The notes below the pieces were generated by a model. The model worked only from the letters and a program-made list of their open reading frames with translations. It was not told the origin of the DNA and did no database searches. A program made the translations under genes and the position numbers. From Betaproteobacteria bacterium (GTDB taxonomy: Bacteria > Pseudomonadota > Gammaproteobacteria > Burkholderiales > SG8-39): a DNA stretch of 9,682 nucleotides. Location of the stretch: assembly GCA_009693435.1 (NCBI GenBank), contig SHXF01000140.1, positions 1-9,682 on the forward strand. The letters are read 5' to 3'. Below, one piece after another: positions 1-5,582 of the stretch. The first letter of the stretch is position 1, and each line of letters starts with the position of its first letter.

Positions 1-174
1 TGCGCTCAGTACCTCGAATAATTCCGGCGGAAGTCCCGACGGAGATTCACGCTGAGACTCCCAAGATACGGCGAGTTCCCAGGCCGAGCGCTCCCGTTTC
101 CAGTGGAGGAAAGGATCCGCCAGCCCGGCGCGCCAAATTGCCGGCCCGACGCTAGTACTTGCAATTCGTGTCAT
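1..174 (-). CDS. Partial gene at left edge, uncharacterised protein (N-terminal 58 residues)
   Basis: An uninterrupted minus-strand frame runs from an ATG at 174-172 to the window edge, giving 58 residues starting MTRIASTSVG; the rest lies outside the window. A stop codon sits immediately upstream (177-175), so this ATG is the only likely start. It is preceded by AGAAGGGG (187-180), a good Shine-Dalgarno sequence with a 5-base spacer. The composition is protein-like: Trp-rich, with an ADPFLHW segment near residues 19-25, SWE near 37-39 and GLPPELF near 47-53. From memory, the pattern ADPxxHW...SWE...G[LF]PPE resembles the start of small uncharacterised bacterial proteins annotated DUF6946; this is unverified. 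The gene diverges from the cupin-like gene and overlaps its first codons by 16 bases. I cannot assign a function. Confidence 0.6.
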   Translation of the reverse strand, partial: MTRIASTSVGPAIWRAGLADPFLHWKRERSAWELAVSWESQRESPSGLPPELFEVLSA

Positions 175-872
175 TTACACCCCTTCTGCGACATCGTCAC
201 AACTTCGATCAATACCGGATCGTCCTTGAAAATCGCCTGAACATCGGGCCTGACTTCGACCTGGATCCGGGTGAGATGGCGTATTTTCCAGAGGGTGCGC
301 ATTACGGTCCACAGCATGGCTGTTCTCCGAGTGCAGTTCTCCTCACGCTGCATGTCGTTGGGGCGAGCCGCTCAGGGTATATAAATCTGGATGAAGTGAT
401 TGCCGGTTTGAATGTTTTGAAGCAACGCGGGACTATCAAGAACGGCATCTATACGGAGATCGATGCATCGGGCAAGAAGCGGAACAAGGACAGCTACGAA
501 GCTGTTTGGGAGCAGCTACGCGGGCGCGAACTGAAGTATCCACGTCCCCGATATCCGGCTCCCATCAAGATCCAGCCGGATGACTTCGAGTGGATTCGCT
601 ATAGCCACGGCGTCCGGACAAAGCACCTCGGATCATTTACGGAATATCAGGGCGGGCTGCATCTGTTCGAACTCGGCGATGACGCGCAGGGCACGTTCGG
701 GAAACCTGATCACAGGTGCATCTTCGTTGTGAAAGACGGATCCGTGCTTTACGCCGGGACCGAGTACGAACGATTCAGTTCATTTCTGGTCGATCGTAAC
801 GAGACTTGCGAGTTTCGAGCGCAATCTGATGGTGCGACGCTGATTCAGTTCGTGCTTCCTGCCTTCGGCTGA
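159..872 (+). CDS. Cupin-fold protein, probably 5'-truncated
   Basis: This 237-residue frame has a clear cupin signature. Motif 1 is HRHNFDQ, with His12, His14 and Gln18 in the acid position. Motif 2 is GEMAYFPEGAH (residues 38-48), supplying the third metal ligand His48. The C-terminal half (about 145-237) looks like a second, metal-poor cupin barrel ending LPAFG. Such proteins bind a divalent metal and act as dioxygenases, isomerases or decarboxylases; the substrate here is unknown. The start is poor: TTG at 159 (or GTG at 168) lies just after an in-frame TAG (153-155), has no ribosome binding site, and overlaps the start of a divergent gene. Related bicupin proteins, as I remember them, have several dozen residues before the HxH motif, whereas only 11 remain here. 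I infer loss of the 5' end, so this may be a pseudogene. It lies 266 bases upstream of the ThDP enzyme on the same strand. Confidence 0.65.
   Translation: MQFVSFTPLLRHRHNFDQYRIVLENRLNIGPDFDLDPGEMAYFPEGAHYGPQHGCSPSAVLLTLHVVGASRSGYINLDEVIAGLNVLKQRGTIKNGIYTEIDASGKKRNKDSYEAVWEQLRGRELKYPRPRYPAPIKIQPDDFEWIRYSHGVRTKHLGSFTEYQGGLHLFELGDDAQGTFGKPDHRCIFVVKDGSVLYAGTEYERFSSFLVDRNETCEFRAQSDGATLIQFVLPAFG
180..187 (-). promoter_or_regulatory. Ribosome binding site of the left-edge gene
   Basis: Minus-strand AGAAGGGG lies 5 bases before the ATG at 174. It is what fixes the start of the partial gene, and it lies inside the coding sequence of the divergent cupin-like gene. Confidence 0.55.
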
Positions 873-1138
873 ATTGGTTGCAACAAGGTGCGCGTGAGAG
901 GTGATGGCAAATCTCATTGCTCTGATACCCCGCGCGCGCTGTCGATCGCGTGATTGCGCGTTCGAAGCCAAACAGCGTCACGCGCCATAGTCGACATCAG
1001 CTGATTTTGCCAATTCAAACGGCGACCACACTCGAGCGCTGCCCCTATTCTCGTCGTTCGGATTTCCGCACCGGGACCGAATGAGGCATCTGCAAGCCGT
1101 GACCTCGGATCCAAGCACATGAAAAAGGAGAGAAGCTG
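873..1138. other. Intergenic region upstream of the ThDP enzyme
   Basis: These 266 bases between the cupin-like gene and the ThDP enzyme contain no convincing gene in any frame. GTTGCAAC (877-884) is a short perfect palindrome just after the cupin stop codon. The region ends with the ribosome binding site AAGGAG (1125-1130). I found no promoter with both hexamers and no terminator with a T tract. A promoter for the downstream gene is expected here but could not be located. Confidence 0.4.
1125..1130 (+). promoter_or_regulatory. Ribosome binding site of the ThDP enzyme gene
   Basis: AAGGAG is placed 8 bases before the ATG at 1139 and supports that start over any internal one. Confidence 0.75.
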
Positions 1139-2788
1139 ATGAAAGTTCGCTCGGCGATGGCACGCATCCTCAAGGCGCAAGGTGTCAAGCACGTGTTCTG
1201 CTTTCCCTCCAATCCGTTGCTGGAAGGCGCCGCGGAACAGGGAATACGCGTTGTTACGGCCCGCACCGAACGCCACGCCATTCACATGGCCGATGGCTAT
1301 TCCCGCGTCACCAATGGCAGCCCGCTCGGAGTTGCAGTCATTCAAGGGGGACCTGGAATGGAGCATGCGTTTTCGGGGGTGGCGCAGGCGTACGCCGATT
1401 CGACTTCGATGCTTGTGCTTGGCGGGGGGCCGCCGCTCCAGCGCACCGACCTCCCTTCAGAATTCGATCCGATTCTGCCGTTCAAGCACATAAGCAAATG
1501 GAGCGCCTCGATACGATCGGCGGCGACCATGGAGCAGGTGCTCGCGCGTGGCTTCACTCAACTGACCAGCGGGAGAGGCAGGCCTGTAGTGATTACTACT
1601 CCTGGCGACATCGCCCTGGAGGAGGTGCCGGAGCCGGCTGTCGATCGATATCCGAAAAGAGCCTACCGTTCGGCAGGCGATCCGGCCGATGTGACTGAAG
1701 CCATCCGTATCGTGTCCGCTGCCAAACGACCTGTCCTGTTTGTGGGTCAGGGGGTGCTCTGGGCTCAAGCAACGGAGGAGTTGCGTGTCTTTGCGGAATT
1801 GCTGCACATCCCGGTGATGACCACCATCCTCGGCAAGAGCGCCTTCCCGGAAAGCCATCCATTGGCCCTGGGATCGGCCGGGCCGAGTATTACCGCTGCG
1901 ATCGAACATTTTCTTGGAAAGGCTGATGTGGTGCTTTCGATCGGAGCCGGCCTGACGCGCACGCTCCCGTCGATCGAGATACCCAAAGGAAAGACAATCA
2001 TCCAGGTGACGGTGGATACGGAGGACATCAATGCGGAGTACCAGGTTAGCCACGCCGTGATTGGCGATGCCAGACTGGTGTTGGAGCAATTGAATGCCGA
2101 GGCGAAACGACGATTGGCGGGCCGTTCACCGGAGTACGACCCGACCTCGGAGATCAAATCGGTAAAGGATCGCTGGCTCGAAAGCTGGATGCCGAAGCTC
2201 AAATCGGAAAGCGTGCCCATCAACCCATACCGTGTGGTGTGGGACCTGTTTCACACGGTCGACCGCGCGAAAACAATCATCACTCACGATTCGGGCATGC
2301 CGCGTGAACAGCTTTCCCCTTTCTACGAATCGACATTCCCGAGAAGCTATATCGGGTGGGGCAACTCGCATCAACTCGGTTCTTCGCTCGGGCTGATTAT
2401 GGGTGCCAAGCTGGCCGCGCCGGACAAACTCGCAATCCACGTGCTCGGAGACGCTGGATTGGCCACGTGCGCAGTGGATCTCGAGACAGGGATCAGGGAG
2501 CGTGTGCCGGTTCTCACGGTGCTGCTCAACAACTCCACGATGGCGTATTACGAGCAGATGATCCCGCTCGCGATCGAGAAGTACAGAGTTGCCGATGTCA
2601 CCGGCGACTATCTGAGGCTTGCGCAGTCGCTTGGCTGCTACGGAGAGAGAGTCGAACAGCCGCGAGATATCGTCGCCTCGCTTAAGCGCTGCATCGCGAA
2701 GGTTGAGTCGGGTACGTCGGCGGTATTGGAGGTGGTGACCAGCGCCGAGAACGTCATCTCGAAGTGGGGAGCAACGCGATTGGCGTAG
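1139..2788 (+). CDS. Thiamine diphosphate-dependent enzyme, acetolactate synthase superfamily
   Basis: The 549-residue length and three-domain order match the family: an N-terminal pyrimidine-binding domain (about 1-165), a central domain (about 185-320) and a C-terminal diphosphate-binding domain (about 365-540). Glu44 in ARTERHA is in the position of the catalytic glutamate that activates the cofactor. The Mg/ThDP motif is GDAG (437-440) followed by Asn464-Asn465, with Ala in place of the usual third-position Gly or Ser. The usual GxPG loop near residue 22 is replaced by FPSNPLLE. I associate that replacement with an uncharacterised clade of 'thiamine pyrophosphate-requiring proteins' rather than with true IlvB. 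Such enzymes cleave or join bonds next to a 2-keto group in the cytosol. No small regulatory subunit (IlvH-like) follows, which argues against branched-chain amino acid synthesis. Oxalyl-CoA decarboxylase-, benzoylformate decarboxylase- or sulfoacetaldehyde acetyltransferase-like activities are possible; the substrate is unknown. Confidence 0.92.
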   Translation: MKVRSAMARILKAQGVKHVFCFPSNPLLEGAAEQGIRVVTARTERHAIHMADGYSRVTNGSPLGVAVIQGGPGMEHAFSGVAQAYADSTSMLVLGGGPPLQRTDLPSEFDPILPFKHISKWSASIRSAATMEQVLARGFTQLTSGRGRPVVITTPGDIALEEVPEPAVDRYPKRAYRSAGDPADVTEAIRIVSAAKRPVLFVGQGVLWAQATEELRVFAELLHIPVMTTILGKSAFPESHPLALGSAGPSITAAIEHFLGKADVVLSIGAGLTRTLPSIEIPKGKTIIQVTVDTEDINAEYQVSHAVIGDARLVLEQLNAEAKRRLAGRSPEYDPTSEIKSVKDRWLESWMPKLKSESVPINPYRVVWDLFHTVDRAKTIITHDSGMPREQLSPFYESTFPRSYIGWGNSHQLGSSLGLIMGAKLAAPDKLAIHVLGDAGLATCAVDLETGIRERVPVLTVLLNNSTMAYYEQMIPLAIEKYRVADVTGDYLRLAQSLGCYGERVEQPRDIVASLKRCIAKVESGTSAVLEVVTSAENVISKWGATRLA

Positions 2789-2835
2789 GCATGGGGGGAA
2801 GCAAAGACGCAGCGTGGGATGGGAGTGCACTTTCG

Positions 2836-3006
2836 CTAAAGAGGCTTGGCGACACCGGCGTCGTACTCGGCTAAGGCCAGTCGCGCCAGTTTGTCCCGGG
2901 AATTGGCAAAATACTCGCTCCAGCGCTGCGCAGAGGCAAGTTCTTCCAATACGATGGCCGCCATCGCGTCTTGTTCCTGATCCGGAAGCTTTGAACCCCG
3001 TTTCAT
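2836..3006 (-). CDS. Small antitoxin-like protein without an adjacent toxin
   Basis: This 56-residue frame reads MKRGSKLPDQEQDAMAAI and then LEELASAQRW, and ends AEYDAGVAKPL. The pattern KLP-x-x-EQDA-(10)-EL-x-S-x-xRW-...-F-x-x-S-x-D-x-L-x-x-L...ALAE-(5)-PL is typical, from memory, of small type II antitoxin-like proteins found beside RelE/ParE-type toxins. The start at 3006 is chosen because AAGGA lies 7 bases upstream. An ATG at 3075 and a GTG at 3087 would extend the frame to 79 or 83 residues, but the added sequence does not look like the family. Relative to the pattern I remember, about four residues are missing before ALAE. No toxin gene follows: only 47 bases separate its stop from the stop of the convergent ThDP gene. 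It may be an orphan or decaying antitoxin, or chance similarity. If a longer start is used it could be the last gene of the minus-strand operon. Confidence 0.5.
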   Translation of the reverse strand: MKRGSKLPDQEQDAMAAIVLEELASAQRWSEYFANSRDKLARLALAEYDAGVAKPL

Positions 3007-3104
3007 GTCCTCGTCCTTCACCTGCGGCCTCACTTTGATGAAGTGAAAGAAGTGGGTCTCTGGAAACTTGACCATCCTTTCGTTCACCGCTGGCCGTCTG
3101 CCGG

Positions 3105-4094
3105 CTATTGAGACATAGCGCTTGCGGCGAATAGTTCCTCAAGCGGCATCAGCCGTGGCGTCAGCCCCTGTTGATGGGCATAGCGCCCCGCAGTCTCCAG
3201 GACGTGCCGGTTGGCCGCAATGCCGTGCTGAACCAGCGAAGTCTGCAACGCTTCGTTCGCCTCGCGTGGCAGCAGGCCGGCCGCGAGGTGATACTGGACA
3301 TGTTCCATGCGCTGGCGGTTCGCGATGTCGTTGGCGCGATTGAAGGCTTTCAGCAGATTCAGCACCACCCAGGGATGCTGCTCGGCAATTTCCCTGCGGA
3401 TGACCATGCCGTGATTGATCGGGTAGATCCTGGTCTTGCGGCGATATCGAGCGGCTTCTGCCACCGGGTCGGCGAACAGTGGCCGAAAGTCCGGGTGATT
3501 CCACAGGTCGGCGCTGCTACGGTCGAATGGATTCGGCTCGGGCAGGTAGTAGAGCGCCGCCTGCAGTTCCCCTGAGAGCATCATGCTGCCCACGCTCTTA
3601 TCGAGTGGAATAGAGTGGCTCACCACCCCTGGCGGCGGTTTGAATTCCCCGCTTTGATGCGTATGGAACGGTTTTCGCTCGGACCAGAATTCCATCTCGG
3701 CGGGCTTCACCCCGAATTCTTCCTCCAGGATGCCCCGCATCCAGATCGCTCCGGTGCCCTGGTACTCGGGTATCCCGATGCGCTTGCCCTTGAGATCTGC
3801 CGGGACGGCGATGCGCGCGTCACGCCGCACAATTATCTCGGCATGAAAAAATCGACGCGTCGTGAAGACAGGCAATCCGATGAACCGCTCGTCCCCCCTG
3901 GCCGATGCCGTCATGATTGAATTGAGGCCCAGTTCGGCAATATCGAAATCAGCCGATCGCAGTTGTCTCCAGAACAGTTCGGTCGCCGGGACGACGCTCG
4001 TCGCAAGTTCAATTCCGTCCGGGCTCACCTGGCCGTCGATGACGGGCCGGGTTCTGGGGTTGGACGGCAAGCCGATGCTGAGTCGGAGCTTCAT
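3105..4094 (-). CDS. 4,5-dihydroxyphthalate decarboxylase-like / NMT1-type binding-fold protein
   Basis: The 329-residue protein has no signal peptide and starts directly with MKLRLSIGLP, so it is probably cytoplasmic. It shows the layout of the periplasmic-binding-protein type 2 fold as used by the 4,5-dihydroxyphthalate decarboxylase family: DFDIAELGL (49-57), FIGLPVFTTRRFFH (71-84), DLKGKRIGIPEYQGTGAIWMRG (100-121), YYLPEP (182-187) and IYPINHGMVIR (223-233). The characterised member of this family converts 4,5-dihydroxyphthalate to protocatechuate and CO2 in phthalate degradation. Most homologues in Bug-type clusters are uncharacterised, so the substrate is open. Its ATG is preceded by AAGGAA with a 7-base spacer. 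It lies 96 bases after the Bug gene on the same strand and is probably co-transcribed with it. An alternative reading is a soluble ABC-type binding protein, but the lack of a signal peptide speaks against that. Confidence 0.82.
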   Translation of the reverse strand: MKLRLSIGLPSNPRTRPVIDGQVSPDGIELATSVVPATELFWRQLRSADFDIAELGLNSIMTASARGDERFIGLPVFTTRRFFHAEIIVRRDARIAVPADLKGKRIGIPEYQGTGAIWMRGILEEEFGVKPAEMEFWSERKPFHTHQSGEFKPPPGVVSHSIPLDKSVGSMMLSGELQAALYYLPEPNPFDRSSADLWNHPDFRPLFADPVAEAARYRRKTRIYPINHGMVIRREIAEQHPWVVLNLLKAFNRANDIANRQRMEHVQYHLAAGLLPREANEALQTSLVQHGIAANRHVLETAGRYAHQQGLTPRLMPLEELFAASAMSQ

Positions 4095-4173
4095 TCGGAG
4101 GTTCCTTGATTTACGGTACAGGAATTCATTATCGCGACCGGGATAAAACCCGGATCAGGCGCATTGCAGGAGT

Positions 4174-4190
4174 CGGTGCCGTTTGCACCG
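4174..4190 (-). terminator. Intercistronic hairpin just after the Bug gene stop
   Basis: CGGTGC (4174-4179) and GCACCG (4185-4190) form a perfect 6-bp stem with a 5-base loop. The stem directly abuts the stop codon of the minus-strand Bug gene (4193-4191). No T tract follows in either direction, so it is not a classical intrinsic terminator. It could be a partial terminator or an RNA-stabilising stem that lets the binding protein be made in excess over the downstream enzyme. Confidence 0.35.
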
Positions 4191-5207
4191 CTAATCCAGC
4201 TTTACGTTCGCATCACGCACCACCTTGGCCCATTTCAGGGCGTCGGACTTGAGGTACTCGGCAAATTGTTCAGGAGAACTCGTGAATGGCTCGAATGCCT
4301 GTGGATCGAGATTCTTTTCCCGGAAGGCCGGGTCGAACAGGACCTTCTGCACCGATGTGTTGATCCGATTGACAACGTCGCGTGGCGTGGCCGATGGCGC
4401 AAAAAGGCCCAGCCACGAGGTCGCCTCGAAGCCTGCGAGGCCCGCTTCCGCCACGGTCGGAACATCGGGATACTTCGCGAGGCGTTTCGGGCTGCCCACC
4501 GCCAGCATCCGGACCTTGCCGGCCTTCCACTGCGGCAGCACCACGCCGACCGACCCGAACATCATGTTCACGTGTCCGGCCGCGACATCGGTGAGCGCCG
4601 GCGCTGCCCCCTTGTACGGAACGTGATTGAGCTTGATGCCGGCCATGCCCTGCAGCATTTCCATGTTGAGATGCGCCGATGATCCGGTGCCGTAGGACGC
4701 GTAGCTGAGTTCTCCCGTTTTCGTTTTGGCGCGTGCGATCAACTCCCTGATGTCTTTGACGGGCAGCGATGGATTCACGATCAGCGCGTGGTTGACGGTA
4801 ACGAGTCCGGCGACCGGCACAAAGTCTCTGAACGGATCATAGGGAAGCTTGTTGTACAGGCTCGGATTGACCGTGAGGGCCGGTTCGGTAAGCAACAGTG
4901 TATGGCCATCGGCTTCCGATCGGGCGACATGCACGGTGCCGATTACGGTGTTGCCGCCGGGCTTGTTCTCGACAAGGACTTGTTGTCCCCAGATTTCGGA
5001 CAGCTGTAGGCTCAGCACGCGCGCGAGTGTGTCTACGCCGCCGCCGGGTGAATAGGGCACCACGATGTGCACGGGCTTCGCGGGAAACGACTGGGCGTGC
5101 GCCACTACGGGTGCCACGGCCGAACCCAAGCCACACATGCAGCAACTCACGCCGGCCGCAAGCGCACTGGAGCAAAACAATTGCGGCACGAGTCGACGGT
5201 CGTTCAT
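4191..5207 (-). CDS. Bug/TctC family tripartite tricarboxylate-type binding protein
   Basis: This is a 338-residue secreted solute-binding protein. It has a basic start (MNDRRLVPQ), a Cys-rich hydrophobic core (about 10-35) and a signal peptidase I site AHA/QSFP after residue 38. The mature protein begins with the family hallmark FPAKPVHIVVPYSPGGG and Asp59, followed by VENKPGG (79-85), ADGHTLL, YNKLPYDP, HVPYKG, DVPTVAEAG and a C-terminal KWAKVVRDA. Bug proteins capture carboxylates, amino acids or related molecules in the periplasm, sometimes with TctA/TctB permeases, which are absent here. The ATG at 5207 is preferred because TGAGG (5217-5213) precedes it and the signal peptide starts there. 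The frame continues upstream to 5309 but would mask the signal sequence. It is the first gene of the minus-strand cluster. The several Cys residues in the signal peptide do not form a lipobox. Confidence 0.95.
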   Translation of the reverse strand: MNDRRLVPQLFCSSALAAGVSCCMCGLGSAVAPVVAHAQSFPAKPVHIVVPYSPGGGVDTLARVLSLQLSEIWGQQVLVENKPGGNTVIGTVHVARSEADGHTLLLTEPALTVNPSLYNKLPYDPFRDFVPVAGLVTVNHALIVNPSLPVKDIRELIARAKTKTGELSYASYGTGSSAHLNMEMLQGMAGIKLNHVPYKGAAPALTDVAAGHVNMMFGSVGVVLPQWKAGKVRMLAVGSPKRLAKYPDVPTVAEAGLAGFEATSWLGLFAPSATPRDVVNRINTSVQKVLFDPAFREKNLDPQAFEPFTSSPEQFAEYLKSDALKWAKVVRDANVKLD

Positions 5208-5582
5208 CTTTGCCTCACGAATGATCAGAGAGCTTTGCGTACGCCGCTTGTGTTCTCTCTGCAACTGTACACGCTCTCTGGCTGCACGGGCAGGCAGTTC
5301 TCTCCGCATTCACCGATTGTCAACTCGCGTGTGTATATCATTTCTTTATGAAAATAGTCCGTAATGGCGCGTACTACGGCGAGGCGCCTGAAATATTTGT
5401 CAAGATTGTTGCCGATTCAGGGCGTGCACCCGCAACCCATCCGCGTCCCCGACAGACAGTGCGGACCCGCTGCCCACGCGATCGCGCGACGCACCCTATA
5501 CTTGCCCGGTTGTTCTCAGGGTACCTCGCCGACCTGCGGCGGGGCGCAAGCGGTGTTCCGCAATGGCAGCGAGGAGGAGGGC
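5208..5582. promoter_or_regulatory. Divergent intergenic region between the two Bug clusters
   Basis: These 375 bases separate divergent starts and should hold both promoters. On the minus strand, a perfect -35-like TTGACA lies at 5323-5318, but the -10 site expected about 17 bases on is poor. An AT-rich patch covers about 5332-5352. On the plus strand, a good -10-like TATACT lies at 5497-5502, 81 bases before the PrpD start, without a clear -35. Reading frames continue into the region from both flanking genes but have no protein-like character. No regulator gene is adjacent and I could not identify an operator. Confidence 0.4.
5572..5580 (+). promoter_or_regulatory. Ribosome binding site of the MmgE/PrpD gene
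   Basis: A purine run with two overlapping AGGAGG-type matches ends 2 bases before the ATG at 5583; its first AGGAG has a workable spacer. It identifies 5583 as the start, even though the frame stays open upstream to about 5364. Confidence 0.65.

Noticed and set aside
914..1366. Minus-strand open frame of 150 codons across the start of the ThDP gene
   Set aside because: No ribosome binding site or family pattern, and most of it overlaps well-supported coding sequence on the other strand.
2791..2836. Imperfect inverted repeat in the convergent gap after the ThDP gene
   Set aside because: Several mismatches in the stem and no T tract; not supportable as a bidirectional terminator.
4138..4153. 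CCGGG/CCCGG inverted repeat with a 6-base loop between the two minus-strand genes
   Set aside because: Only 5 bp with no T tract in the right place; too weak to call beside the better hairpin at 4174-4190.
5208..5309. N-terminal extension of the minus-strand Bug protein by 34 residues
   Set aside because: It would place an Arg-rich leader before a clear signal peptide, and the 5207 start has its own ribosome binding site.
5364..5582. N-terminal extension of the PrpD-like protein by 73 residues
   Set aside because: The added sequence is unlike the family, lacks a ribosome binding site, and the strong site at 5572-5580 marks 5583 as the start.
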